A stretch of DNA of 64,000 bases, taken from Pomacea canaliculata. Lineage: Eukaryota; Mollusca; Gastropoda; Architaenioglossa; Ampullariidae. Positions 45,335 through 58,400 of this stretch are shown here, piece by piece. The notes beneath the pieces were generated by a model. It was given only the letters and a program-made list of their open reading frames with translations. It did no database searches and was not told the DNA's origin. Location: the NCBI RefSeq assembly GCF_003073045.1, contig NC_037599.1, positions 3,286,001 to 3,350,000 of the forward strand. Reading direction: 5' to 3'. The translations under genes were made by a program, and so were the position numbers. Numbering within the stretch: the stretch's first letter is position 1; the number at the start of each line of letters is the position of its first letter.

Positions 45335-48300
45335 GTAAGTCTTTTTTGTGTGATTTATGCGCATGAATATCTCGTGCAATGAAGCGAAACGCAAGTGCCT
45401 GCGTGCACAGGAGGTAATTTTTCTCGCTAGACCACCCCTTTCGTGATCTGAGTGCTTTCACCCAGCGCACGCCAGGCATAGATAACACGCCATGCACTAC
45501 GCCTACACCCAAGCAGACGACCTCTTCGACAGACTCATGCATCTTTCACTCTCTTTTACAGCTGCTCGCTCTTTTGGATCTTTCTGTCTCAAACACACAG
45601 TCTTTTTATTCTCTTCCTCCCTCCTTCAAACTTTCTGTCTTGCATACAATGAGAGAGAGAGATATCGGGGACGCGAGACAAGGTTTGTAAGAGGGTGGAA
45701 GAAGTAGTGGGGTGAGAGGTGGGGACGAAGAATAATGACAATTCTTTAACGAGAGAGAGAGAGAATGATAATGGCACAGAACGAGGTTAGACGTATAAAC
45801 AACTCAATTGTCTGGCCTTGCCCTAACATTTTGTTACACAAGAAAAAGCTCTGTACCATCTGTTCCATGAGCATTATTCTTTACACCCATCAACACAACT
45901 GTCAATAGTTGTGATTACAGTCAATGACTAGTCCGCCAGCATATTTATGACACTATCCATCCTTATATTTTATTCCCTGATTCCTTTTTGCGTTTTCTAT
46001 GTTTGTCTTTTATAGCTTGTCTGCGTAGTTGTTTCTCCTACCTTCATATTCTGGCCATGTCCCCTACTTAAGTACCGAGAGCATCCTCCTTCGTGAGCGT
46101 GATTATGTCCTCTATAAACCACGCGTATATTATTATTACTATTATTATTATAAATGACACACAAAATAATAAGACAACGAAACATGTAAGATAGCAATTA
46201 AAGTATTGGTGAATAGTTATAAAAGTTGTTGTACGTGCAGTCCTGAGATCACAAAATTTAGTGACCGTATATAAAGGAATTTTGGCGTTAGTTCTCATGA
46301 TGGTTTGATGGTGGGATGAAACATTTTCAAGACGTAAGAGATTACAGTCTAATATTTCAATGATGAGTTTGAGAGGGGGGGGGATAGAGGGAGTAAAATG
46401 TGTTCATTGTATACCTTAGGCTCGTGATTTGATAAGACCAGCTCGACCATCAACTATCGAATCTAAACATAGAAATGATAGAAACCTTCTCACTAAATCC
46501 CTGCTCTTTATAGTGTGACCATTATGTTATCTGGTATTTACAAAACTATTTTTGTCAATTAATGATCTCAGCTAAATTACATTTATCTGCTGTTCTGTCA
46601 TACATCATTCTTTCTTTGAGAATGAGACTGACGGCTGTACAAACATCTGTTCTACAAAACAAACTTCTGGCAAAGAAAACTTCTTTTAAAATCAGTGGTC
46701 TGTTTTTAAACTTTTGAAACTCGATCTGTAGCGTTGCACTACCCAAATCACAGCCTACTGAATTCTGCAATTTTTTTTTCTTTTTTAATTTTTTATTCCT
46801 TTTTTTTTATAACAGTCGCGCCCATCGGTTCATCGATACATCTTGCCCAAAGCTGGGTCATTAACCCAGAGTAAATATTGGCCAACGCGATGTGGGCGGC
46901 ACGAAGTAGGGAGATCGCTGTATCGAGTGATTAGATGGCAGTTAATAGGTGATCGAAGCATTGGGGAGGGGAGGAGTTGATCGATGATTGTCGATACTAT
47001 GGACTCCTGTTAATAACCCTGCTGGGCTCGAGGGTAGTTCGGTTATCACAGTCGTCAGTTCATTTTCCGCGGTGTCCAGGGTCTTTGACGTCCACATTGA
47101 ACTCCACTGAGGCCACGCTAATCGGGAGAAGACAGAGCCAGGGGCAAATGTGCGAACGGCTGTACAGTTCAGGCATCGCGAAATTAGAAAATTATACATT
47201 ATATAGGAAATGCCTTTCCTTAATGCTTCTTCATCAATGGCAGCTGTTTGAATCCCTGAGTTAATAAACATATAAAGTGTTTATGACATTCCACATCCAA
47301 ACCACGCACATCAGTTTCCAGGCCTGAAATACGCTAGGGCATGCATGAATGGAATAAACAGATCTGTGCAAAGAGAAGACATCTTCAAATAAAGGGAAGC
47401 TTTAATGTGAGCTCATAAACAGTGGTGCCCTGCCGCGTCGTGAAAGACTTTGTCCAAAAACATTCTTATAATATACCAAGATATAAAATACATAGAGAAA
47501 CAAAAGCTGCCTAGACTTGATTTCCTAACCTCTTCCAAAGTCGGTGTACCAGATAACCCTCCTTTTGGGGGTACTTTATACTAGTTGGCCTGTCGTGCGA
47601 TTGTTTTCACTCGTATTTTCTTCTGCTTGCTGCCCAGTTTTGCTGGATGTTTGCAGCTCATCATGGAAATGATTCAGTCGCTTCTTTTAGCGCCAATTTT
47701 GTCTTCGTGACATCTTGCTTTGACAGTAACCGTCATCGTGATTTTTACGTCAACGTCCAGTGACGTAAAAATCACGATGACGCCCTTCAGAAGCCGGAGA
47801 TGTGATGTCTCTGCACCAGACTTCCAAACGGCATCTGTGCCTCGCACTCCATTTGTGGGACGAGAAATAGGTGACTATGCTTAGACGACTCTCGTATTCC
47901 ATGGGAATATCTCGTACTTATCTGGTTTCTCTATCAAGAGACCGTCGGTTTGTTTGCAATGAAAGTATCTGAAGTATCATTCTCTTAATTTTTCAAGCGC
48001 TTTCCCAGTGTGACCTATAGTACCGTCGTCTGCCACCTCACAAGTCGATTGTTCCGGATGTGCATGCGAAGTTGACCGATTCAATGCGCATGCGAAGTGT
48101 GGTCGCCTCCCAATTATCTAGTGATTACTAATGCGATGTAATGCAACTGTATTTGTCAGCCACCCAGCCTTTGAACACCTCGCACTCATTAACATCCTAT
48201 CAACACAAACGCCTGCACGAATGATGGAGGTTAATTTTTTTTCCTCACTTTTGCAGACGCATGCAGTCAAGCGACAGCATGGTGTCGTTGGGGTCCGATG

Positions 48301-48803
48301 CTGTCCACGATGACTTCGACATGATCGAAATGGTGGCGAAGGCCAACGACATCGATGTGAATGCAGGGAGATTCCTGCCTGGTCTTGAAGTCCGACAGTG
48401 CACCCTCCGCAGCCGCCCGGACGACGCCTCAGGAGGAAGGCCTCCCAGGGATCCCAGATCTGATATCCTCCCATCGCCTCGTGAACACTTCACATGGGAT
48501 CATCGCATGCGATCCGATCAGGCAGAACCTCACAGGCACCCGGCGTGTCCGGCACGAGACCAGAGACGTACCCGGCACGCGGGGTCGGACGGGGCTGACG
48601 TTACCATGCCACCTTGCAGACTGTCCAGGCCACCCTCTGAGATGCTATCCGTTGACTTTGTGATGGCGTGGCTGCTGGACGGTTCGGTGCCAGCAAGAAA
48701 GAGCAATGTTCTACCCGTCATCCAGGATGGGAAAAAAAGAGCACAAGAGCCCAAGTTAAAGGGTGGGCGGACCCGACAAGGTGCAGGCAGCTCAAACACG
48801 TGA
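44982..48803 (+). CDS. Unrecognised two-exon protein, 299 residues
   Basis: Exon 1 (44982-45334) ends at a consensus donor GGAT|GTAAGT in phase 2; exon 2 (48257-48803) follows a good acceptor CACTTTTGCAG and continues in the matching frame to TGA. The agreement of donor, acceptor, phase and a 180-codon open, GC-rich second exon supports a real gene. No domain is recognised. The N-terminal part is basic and ends M-S-W-E-E-G-G-G. The middle has an acidic, possibly helical block M-V-S-L-G-S-D ... D-D-F-D-M-I-E-M-V-A. The rest is Pro/Arg-rich with L-S-V-D-F-V-M-A-W-L-L-D. No signal peptide or membrane segment. The frame is open upstream to 44904, so an earlier start or 5' exon is possible. AATAAA lies 513 bp past the stop. 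The function is unknown. Confidence 0.55.
45335..48256 (+). other. Intron of the unrecognised gene (2.9 kb)
   Basis: Holds GA-rich simple sequence (45650-45765), an ATT microsatellite (46127-46151) that may be a LINE tail, and the 22-bp-arm hairpin at 47731-47782. I see no other coding exon, though one could be missed. Confidence 0.45.
47731..47782. repeat. Perfect inverted repeat, 22-bp arms, 8-bp loop
   Basis: Arms 47731-47752 and 47761-47782 are exact reverse complements around the loop ACGTCCAG. Each arm carries TTACGTCA/TGACGTAA, a CRE/ATF-like word, next to the loop. Confidence 0.95.
48257..48803 (+). CDS. Unrecognised gene, exon 2
   Basis: Acceptor TTTTGCAG; 182 codons including the split one, clearly GC-richer than the surrounding DNA. 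Ends S-S-N-T-TGA. Confidence 0.55.
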
Positions 48804-49315
48804 CCAGCTGTTTTCTCAGCCAACGATTCTTCTAAACTCTTAGTGGACTCGTGAGGTGCAGTTTCCCCAACCCCCATATGTCTGTGTAAACGCCATTGAC
48901 CGATTCTTCTTCTCATTTCTTGGGGAATATCCCTTTTCTGCTCTCGAGATATACGCCTACAAGCAGCAGCATGTGGCGGAAGATGCTAAAATCGTGACTT
49001 CACATGTCTAATTAACAAACATTCCCAGTTCTCCCTTCAGTTTAGGCCTTCACAACCTAAAGGTATCTTAGTTTTTGTTGGTGATTGCCTGTCCCCTTCA
49101 CCCCCAGTCTCTATTTTAGCAGTTTTGCTTGGGATGTGTAGGTTTTACGTTTTGACCAGTGGGAAGAGTTGACTATAAAATTGTCAGGAATACTGAGGAC
49201 TACTATATTAACCATCTTTTTTTTCCTCTCCGTTTATATGAATGTATCAGCCTTTTTGTAAGATGAGAAAGTTAAAGGCAAAAAACTGTTATCTTTTGTT
49301 CTGTTCCCTTTTGAA

Positions 49316-49321
49316 AATAAA
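49316..49321 (+). terminator. AATAAA polyadenylation signal
   Basis: 513 bp after the stop of the unrecognised gene; the first canonical plus-strand signal downstream. Confidence 0.55.
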
Positions 49322-50284
49322 TGAATTAGAATACCATCTATTGTTTTTATAGTATAACAATATCTGTGAAATATAATGCGTACTCAAACACACGGCCTTT
49401 ATATGTTTGGAATGTTATATGAAAGTGAAATGATTGAGCCTCTACCTACATCGCCAACTTACATAGATGTGTCTAAATCTAACAATACGATATATTATGG
49501 TGTTAGTAGACGGACATGACAGCTAACATGACAGCTATATTCTAGCACTATTAAATCCTGACATTGCTCCAGTTCACAATGTCAATAGCTTATTTGGCTG
49601 ATGTAACTCGCCGTTATAGTTCCATGATGAACGCCATAATGAACCAGCATGACACCACAGTTCCTCTAACATCGAATCATCTACTATCGTTTCAGTGTTG
49701 TCGTCAGACACAACGCTGAAGAGCTTTTTCGTAAAAAGTAAGCGATTCTCATCCTTTGTAGCAGTTACTGATTTAGTCTCTCCACTCGGGTCATTTGTTT
49801 TTAAAATTTGGTTCCAGTGCTACTTGTATATTCTGAAAATACATCGAAATTGAACTGAAGACCGTCGTCTGTATGTATCTTTGGAGCCATGCCATATACG
49901 AGGAAGTTTTTCAGTATCTTCATGGTATTTCAGGATTTGGCAGCATTTAGATTCTCCCAATTTTTCTATTTTAACTACTTATTGCCCTAACGAATTTGTT
50001 CCTTGTTTCCCTCCGTCTTCCATCTCCAGGATTGTCAGGGTACTTGGTCTGGCATGTATCACTAAAAACCAGATATCTTCTTCTGCCTCTTCAGAGAATT
50101 CTGAGGAAGGTTTGGCTGTGGCTTAGTGCAGTCTGGAAAGTGAATATGCTTGACCTTTTGCTGGGATATGAATGTCTCTAAATGTTCATGCCTGGAGTCG
50201 CAATACCGCCGCTGAGAGTAGACCATATGTTGTGTACAGCGGTTTGTGATTTGTTAGAAGATCAAAGTTAAGGCCAGGTAAGTA
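49322..50284. other. Intergenic, nothing recognised
   Basis: AT-rich sequence without a gene or repeat that I can name. Confidence 0.45.
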
Positions 50285-50556
50285 TGGGTGAAATTTCTCT
50301 CAGGATAGCGAGCGCCTCTTTCTCTGTCTGTGAATATTAGTTCACCACAGCTGTCAGGCTACGACTGGCATCACTAACTCTTGGGCCATCTGCCTGCGGT
50401 CGTCTGGTGATGCCAGCGACTTCAGATGAAGGCACATCTGTAATAATTTGGGTGTTCACTTTTGGTCGTAATATCCCAATGTCTCTGTCCTGGCCAAGGC
50501 TTTCTTTGATGACTGGAAAGCCTCTTTCTGATCCCGGCAAAACATAAAATGCTGAT

Positions 50557-50590
<34 letters not shown>

Positions 50591-51325
50591 TAGTTATGCA
50601 ACGAATCTTCGAGGTTTGTGTAGCTATGGATAAATCTGGAACAGTAATTTATCAGGCCTCAATTCTCACTTCACTCGCAGTCGCTCGCTCGCGTTTAAAA
50701 TGTCTTCCGCTTTATCTTTCTTGGGATCGATGCCATTTGCGTGTAATTTATGACAGAGAAATTTTTTGGGGGGTCATAAAGTTCCGACCTGCGTCATGCA
50801 GTCGCTGGAGTGCCAGCCTCAACCGTCTGTCGTGTTACTCGGGTGTCGGCGCGTGAACAATGGTGTCCTCAGAAATGTTGGTTGTTACCTTGTGTTACCT
50901 GTTGTATTTCATTCTGATACATTTCTGTCGCAGCGCTTATTCCCATTACCAGTCTCTTATAGTGGGACACAAACTTGGCAATGTTTCTGGAATCCGAATA
51001 CAACTCTGATTAGTGATACCCATCCCAAGATCGAGGTTAGAGAATAGTTGCTCCCCGCCATGTCTTGCACGAGCTCGTCGACTGTCGGAACGAGGTGTCT
51101 TTCTTTAGTACCACACATATCCACACACATTCTGATGTTGTTGGCTTTCGGTACTATGACAACTGGGCCCACCTATTCTGCAGGTGTGAGTACAGGTTCG
51201 ATGATATCCTTTTCTAGCAAGTCTTGAATTTTACTTCCTATCTTTGGCCGGAGTCCTAATGGGGTTCTTCCGACTCTACCGATCGGCTTCGGATTCAGTG
51301 TGATGTCTGTCTTAACCTGTCTGAC
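50285..51325 (-). mobile_element. Ty3/gypsy-type LTR retrotransposon pol relic
   Basis: Reading the minus strand downward, degenerate frames show pol landmarks in order: a pre-RT stretch with L-L-E-K-D-I-I-E-P (near 51210), RT start P-V-V-I-V-P-K ... I-R-M-C-V-D-M with P-T-V-D-E-L (near 51060-51170), and an RNase H-type stretch with Y-S-Q-T-E-K-E-A-L-A-I (near 50305-50340). Stops and frameshifts interrupt it and the catalytic Y-x-D-D block is not seen. No LTRs were found. It is dead. Confidence 0.7.
50557..50591. repeat. Poly-T / (GT)n tract
   Basis: About 23 T followed by GT repeats, inside the gypsy relic. Confidence 0.9.
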
Positions 51326-52388
51326 TTGCGGGTGGGGTCACGTCTGTGCTGCTTGTTGGTGTTTCTCTCGCCAGAGATAAACAATCCAATGCTATCGGCA
51401 TATTCGAATTCAAGCAATGCGCAGACCATTTGATTCTAATGGTGCATCATTGCTTCAAATGGTTGTGGCCGGGGCATCAGGCAAGCAAACAGTCGTTGTT
51501 TATTGCATCCACAAAACACGGGTTTTATATACAGCCTCCATCCATCCAGAACGAGCAGGAAAATTGTTGATAAAGAGCTAAATGATGCCGGGAAAAGATA
51601 TTCTGTGGGAATATTGAATACTTGAAGCGCAGTTTTGTGGGTCAGCAGGTCTGTCATCCCTTCCTATCCTTCCAAAGGTACCCATGCACGAACAAGCATG
51701 AGGATGGGATTATCCCGACATATACATAACTTACTTAATCGGCGAAGTTTAAAATTTAATTTTAAAAAATAAAATCAATCTATCGCTGTGGTTTATGATG
51801 TAGCTCCCAGTGAAGTATACTTACTGTAAACAGGACTAATTAATAACAGATTAGCGAGTGTAAAAGTTTCTAAGCGGAGGGGAGCCTCTCACACCTGTAG
51901 CCGGGATTTTCCGGCGTGACAGCGCGTCAGGCGTCACGTGATAATGACTCTTACCTGTCGAAAACAAAAATAGTAACATCACACAACCATAACATGGACT
52001 TGTTGCTTGAGGTTTCCGCCTTGGGTTCGGGCCTAATCTCGACTGACTTGCGAAAGTTTTCCACTGAAACATTGGGACCGTGCACCGACCTGTGGATGTG
52101 CGTGTCGTATCAGTGGGTCGCCATGTGTGTTGACGATCGTCTGTAGTCCGTCTGCTGCGTCTGCTCCATGGTGTCCCCCGTCATTCAAACTGTCGCGGCT
52201 GTTGGAAGTTTTACCTCCGCTACAGGCCGCAAGTGGATTAGCACTGAGTGCTCCAAACAAATGGAGCCCAGGTAGGAGCGGCGACAGGTAGAGACCAGGA
52301 CCGCAGTCACACGTGTATCTACTGACACTAATATTGTTGATATAATATATCTGGTCTTTACTGTCAGTGGTGAAGAAGACAGTTGACA
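51326..52388. other. Upstream region of the FAM110-like gene
   Basis: No coding feature recognised. It becomes GC-richer toward 51.85-52.4 kb, just before the FAM110 start codon, where the promoter and 5' UTR probably lie. Confidence 0.4.
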
Positions 52389-52491
52389 ATGGCTTTGTTA
52401 GTTACCTCGTGTACAATGCGGAACCAGCCTGACCGTCTGCTAAACAAAGGTCCTGAGTACCTGAGAACTCGCACCAACACACGCATGTTTG
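52389..52491 (+). CDS. FAM110-like exon 1
   Basis: 34 codons plus one base; contains the L-N-K-G-P-E-Y block. No upstream acceptor is needed. Confidence 0.8.
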
Positions 52492-55400
52492 GTAGGTAGA
52501 TTTTTGTTTTGTTTTGTTGAGTAGTTGGGTGGGTTTAGTTATAAGTGGTCTGATTCTTTCAAAAGTCAAAAGTACATTCTAATATCAATATATATATTTT
52601 GAAGTGTGAGTGGTGATGTGGTAGATAGCCATTATCTCTGTAACAGTGTTACTGTGATTCATTTTTCTCTGTTAAAACAAGGAAGGTTTGTAATAAGGAA
52701 AGGGGCGAGTGTGCTTTATCACTTTGAAACGTGTTGTGCATGTATATTAACTGTACAGGTACGAATCCTATTTGGGAAGCCCCTTATCTTTTAGGGTACT
52801 GACACTCATATTGTGACAGTGAGTGTGTGTGTGTAAAATAGGCAATCACTGACACTCGTCTGGCTGCTAAATTCTGGTTGATAGAGGAAGATAATTCTTG
52901 AGTTTAAGCTTTTATTTAAAAAAATCTACTACATTGTTTCTTTATAGTTTATATATTTCACCTATTTTAAATTATTAGCTCTCTGAATATTGTAAATGAG
53001 TCAAGTTATTTTATTAAGTTATTTTGTAGTACACAGTGTCTTTTCATAATGCTATTGCTTATTTTGCATGCTGTTTTTACAGTCATATGCTTTATGACTG
53101 AATGATTAAGTAAAATTGACAAAAAGTAGAAACAGAACAATACAGAAGAAATGGTCCAGAAAGACACTCTTCTCAATAAGAATATAAAAAAAATTGAGAG
53201 CATTTAATGTTTAAGTACAGAAATACTTTAATGGAAAAGGAACTTATAATAGCCACTGGCACATACATTAAATATCTCATTGCAAAGTGATACTAAAAAC
53301 AAAAATATATGTTTGTAAATAAGACCTAGCTGAATTTTCCTTTTACCTTATGCCTGCCTTAAACACTGGTATTAATTGATTTTTCTTTGTTGGAATTCAT
53401 GAACTTGCTCAAAATCACAAGATAACACAGAAAATGAGTTGTCTCTGCAAGACTAGAAACTAGTTTTGAAATTTCGAGTTCAACAAACAGTACAGATTTT
53501 TTAGGTTTAATGTTTGGTAGGGTAATGTGTCAGGGTTCTATGTTTTCTTGCTAATTGTTATCATCTACTTCTCCGTGTAATGTTCCATTTTATTTTTGGT
53601 GCTATCAACAGAGACTAGTTTCCTCTAACCTAGTCTACACATTCAGGAACTGCATGCCTTCCTAAACAACCTTTAACATATTCAGTTATTCATGCATATG
53701 GCATGAGTACACACCTGTATGATCACAAGTACATAAAACTAGTGTCATTAAACAAATAAGATAAGAAATGAAGCTGCTGATGTTTTAGGGAAGTCAGTCT
53801 GTGTCAACTAAACTGTTTATATTTGAAGAGCTGAAATCTTTGGGAGTTGGCACCACTCATAGTGAAATAACTCTGATAAGAATTTAAGGTGCAGCAGCCT
53901 CTGAAAGTTTGGCTTAAAATTCATTGCTATTGCTCCTGCAGGCCCAGGAGTGAAAGTTTTGTATCTACTTTTCTTTACTCCCATCCACTTTTTGTACTGC
54001 AAGGGAGTACATTGATTTACAGGTGTAGTTCAAAAGATTTGTAATATGGAATATTCTAGCACAAGTCAACAAGAACGTTTCATGGGCATCCTTCGGTAGT
54101 TTTCTTAAAAAGTCCTAATATCTTGCTGGATGCTTCGTTTATTTTCAGTGTATCACCAGTGAGAGCTAATGTTTCGAAAAGCATCTAGTTTGCACCCCAT
54201 TTACCCCTACCCACCTCCAAACCTGCACAGATGAGGTAGTTTCTAGATCACCACAAGGGAGCAGTGGATAAGCTGAACAATGGGGATGAGAGGAGTGGGG
54301 TCGAATAATCTGTCACATCAGAGCCCATAGTGCAGATACAGTCACACTAATCTATCACAGCAGAGCACGGTGGTGTGATTAAAGATTCACTCAAGCCATC
54401 ATAGCAGAGCACCATAGTACGGGTTCCATGATCACCCCTATAATATTTATTTGTCTAACCATGACATCTGATACACCCTCAAGCAAATGCAGAAAGACAA
54501 AAATTAATGTTCACAATTATTTTTGAGTAAGGGAGTCATCGGCTATTTTCAGTGATGCTTGTGCTGCGAACCTAAACAGTATTGATCGCAGGAAATAAAA
54601 AATGAGATTTCCTATCAACCCTTACAACTCAGTGGACATCTGGTTTCTCCAGAACTGGATAAAACTCAATTAAATGGTGTTCTTTACCAAAGTTGGAATG
54701 ACCGCCTTTCAGACCACCGCATGTGATAGGTCAACGAAACCTTTCTAGGTGCAACAAGAAACGTGGGTATATATGATATGGTCTTATGAACTGGAGAAGG
54801 CAGCGAACGCCAGGCAACGTGAGTGCCACGTAGTGACGGCGTATGGCAGTGCACGTTGACAACAACCTGGTGTCGGTGTTATCGACGTTCTCACCCGAGC
54901 GTGACGCCACGAAATCCGGCAACAACATGTTTCAAAAGCAGATTATTCAACCTGGTGTTCAGGTAGCAAATATGTACCGTATATTCTGTTTGCACCAGGT
55001 CTCCCAATGGAGCGAAGCCTCAGCCTTCATACTTCATTTTTCAAAACACGTTTTAAATATCTGCAGCAGACCACTTCTGGTCTAGTAACATCACCTCTCA
55101 AAGTGTTTAGCAAGAGTGACAGGAGTATAAAGGGGGAGGGAGGTAGAGAAGTGTGTGTGTGGAGGGGAGTAGTAGCAGCTGGCATGTTTAGTACAGGGCA
55201 ATATGTTGGATGGTGTGAAGAGGTCCTCTTCATGGGCTGTGACCCTGGGCTGTGTCAGGTTGACGCACTCCGATGTCTCTGCCGCTAGCAGTAGCCGTCA
55301 ACGGCGAGCCAGAGCATGATTAGCACCCAGCCCCTAGAAGCCATTAGGGGCTGGGATAAAGTATTTACTCAAGAGCTCGGGCAAGTTCGCGCTTGTAAAA

Positions 55401-58400
55401 CGATGAAACCTCTTTAGTTCTGCCAACGCGCGTTCAGACGCTTCGTCTGCTGGCAAGCAGCCGTACTTGTCTTATTTTCTGTTGGTTTATTAATTTTTTT
55501 TTTAAAGAACTCCTTTCACCACCATCCTCCCTATCCCACTTCTGTGTGCCTCCCCTCCCCACCAGAGCAAATATCGCAGCGCCACGTTGGCAGCTACAAG
55601 GAAGGTTGAGAACATTCGTCATCGCTGCTGTCTGTATCTGCCTTTCCTCGGATTTTTATCGCCAGCCCATCGTGCATTAAAAAAAAAAAAAAAAACCCAA
55701 ACAAAAATAAATGTAGTTGTAGCGCTATCGAGGTTTTTAGAAAAGAGGAAGAGAGTTTGATATTCATTTAAACACTCGCGGCGGACGTCTTGATTGTTGG
55801 GGTTAGTGCGATGTCAATAAGTTGTTGTCGATGTTTGATGACTTATTGACCACGTGCGCCTATGCACGCACACATACTCTAAAGGTGACATGCAAGAGAT
55901 GTACACATCTACTGCAAGTGTCCTGCAAGGGTTGGACCATTTAACAGCAACTGCTGCAGGGCTTGGATGAATCATCACATTTTAAAAGACCTCTGTCGAA
56001 AACCACTTGTCACTTGTATCTACGGAAAATAGTGTTGCAGTTTTTGTTTTTTTTTTTCTTGTTTAAAGTGTGGATTAAAGACAGAATGCTCTGGTTTGGT
56101 CCGTTTTTAGACAACGGTTGAGTTCCATTTCAACTGCCTGCTCGCTCCTCCGCCCATCATTCGCTCCTTTACCCCTCCACCCACCGTTCGCTCCTTGGTG
56201 GCAATGCTGTATCTCCTACCAGAAGTGGATACTGTTTCTTGTCGGTAACTTATTGTAATGGAGTTACCTTGTCCTTTGTAAGCCCCGGTGTTGCATTTCA
56301 AAAAATCCTGTCCTGAAGGCGGTAGACGATGGTGTTAGGCACCGACAAGGATGAGTGCACAGCTGCTTGGCAAACCCGATCCAAACTGTTTGTGTAAAGG
56401 ACTGTTTGTAAGGCTGGTCGTCTACAACATCCTTTGCAGTCTGACATAGCTTTGGTTTAATGTGCATTATTATCATTATCATTATCACCATCGTCGTCAC
56501 AAAAGAACCGAAAAGGTGCAATCAAGTTTGTGAAGCAGTTATGCGAGAATAGTTCGAAAGAAGCTGTTTGTTTTAAACTGACACGATGGATGTCCGGAAT
56601 AAACAAATACTGGTTGTTCGTAAGTGGCTTTGTCAGAGCCAGCCACGACAGATGACAGCCAGATCCGACTTCAGTCCAGTTGGGGCAAACTGCAGGAAGC
56701 GTGTACTGAAAACGGTTTATTAGTGATAACAACTTTCTGTTGGCCTCGCCCTCTGTGTTGTCAGCGATGACACCTGGCAGGAGTCGTTAGCCCAGGTCCT
56801 GTAGGTCATAGTTCATGTGTAGATTACCGACAGGGAGAGGTCGCTCACATTCCATTTGCAGATTGATGGATGGCCTATGAGAGAGATGGAATGTGTTCTG
56901 TCAGTTTTGATGTTGCACTTAATTCATTGATTTCACTCTGTAATGTAACACGTGCAGGGGTATCCTAGGTCCAGGGTTGGAGCAAAATTCTTCCATCTTT
57001 CTTCGAATGTAAGGACTAACAACACGTGTTGCTCCAGACAGACGAGCAAAACATGGCTTTGACAGTATTTTTTTCGGAGTTAGGTTTGCATATTAGCATC
57101 ATAGCCGATGGGTTTGTGTCGGGCGGGCTTAGTTACTGTTTACCAGGGATTTATTTATATTGCCCTGACGACGGTCGATGAAATTTAAAAAAGACAATGT
57201 AGTTCCACTGGTGAATGGCTTACTGTTTGTTGCAGAGAGTCGTTATCAGTTTTAATTTGAGTGGTGGCAGTCGAGGGTTTTTAGTGATGGGATCGCTAAG
57301 CACATGCACTGGGTACCAGCCATTACTTCCCTGGTTGTAGTCGAGATGAACCCGTTTAAATGGAGACGATTTATTGCCGCAACAGTCCGGTAAAACAAGT
57401 GCAAGCGCGGTCACAAACACAGTGAGAATATGAAGTCTTAAAATTCGGATTTCGTCTCGTGTCACCTGCAAAGTATGTCCGGGTTGACCCGAAAGTGCGA
57501 AATCATCGCTGGGTGGAAATACTTCTCCATCGAGTCAGCCGACCAACGAAGACGACACCACCGCCACACTTACACACGCACGCGCGCACACACACAAAAC
57601 AAAACAACGTTGACTTCATAATCTGTCAGACTAGGTTTCATGGGCATCTCATACCTACCACCCTATCATCTCAGTAAACTCATGACTAATATCAGCCAAA
57701 AAGCTGTGAGTCAGTCTGACTGCCAGAGGGAGAACTAGAAAGACCAGACCAGCTTGTTGACGATTTTTCTAGAAGCGGAAACTCTTCTCTCGTCTTATCA
57801 GTTGTAATCAAAGGTGAAGGGAAAAAAATGTCGTGGGTTGTAAATTTCCTGTGTATCGTAATTTTACAACAAAGGGTTGTAAAATAATTACCTGTAGCGA
57901 ACTGCATTTTTTTAAAGGCGCATTCACGGAGCTACGCAGGGGAGGAGAGGGGTTGGTGGGCAGCGGGGAAGTGGCAGACTATCAATATTGTTTGCGACAC
58001 TAATGTATTCTGCTTGCAGTGCTTTTCCCAGGCCAGGGGAACCTGGTGCTGCCAACAAACTCGATGAAGCGGTCAGTGGCCGCAAATAGCCTCTTGAAGA
58101 ACCTTCAGGTGGTGGCTTTCCCACTTCTCAACCTTATGGGCGGTCCGGTAGCGCGGTGGTAAAACGCTTGTCACCAATACGACAAGTCTTGAAGATCGTG
58201 GGTTCGAATCTCAGTTACTCTGTTTGGATGTGAAGCCTGCTTACACATTACATATGGTGGTGGTGGCGGTGGTGGTTATCTGACAGGAATTACTTTCACC
58301 TTCCGAACTGTGGTAGGGAGCGGTACACGGTCACATCCATGGGTCACTGCTATGTAGCGAGGGTAAGACACTGCCCCAGGACACCTCAAGAGCTGGCTTC

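Noticed and set aside
47731-47782. A miRNA precursor
   Set aside because: Arms are perfectly paired and only 22 bp long with no lower stem; no known miRNA seed was recognised.
48530-48916. Minus-strand 128-codon frame opposite exon 2 of the 45-48 kb gene
   Set aside because: It is the GC-rich shadow of the plus-strand exon, without splice or start support.
54843-55288. Plus-strand frames of 80-93 codons in the FAM110-like intron
   Set aside because: No family match and no splice phase link to exon 1 or 2.
58138-58215. A genuine tRNA gene
   Set aside because: A and B boxes are present but the cloverleaf does not close, and a longer body follows as in SINEs.
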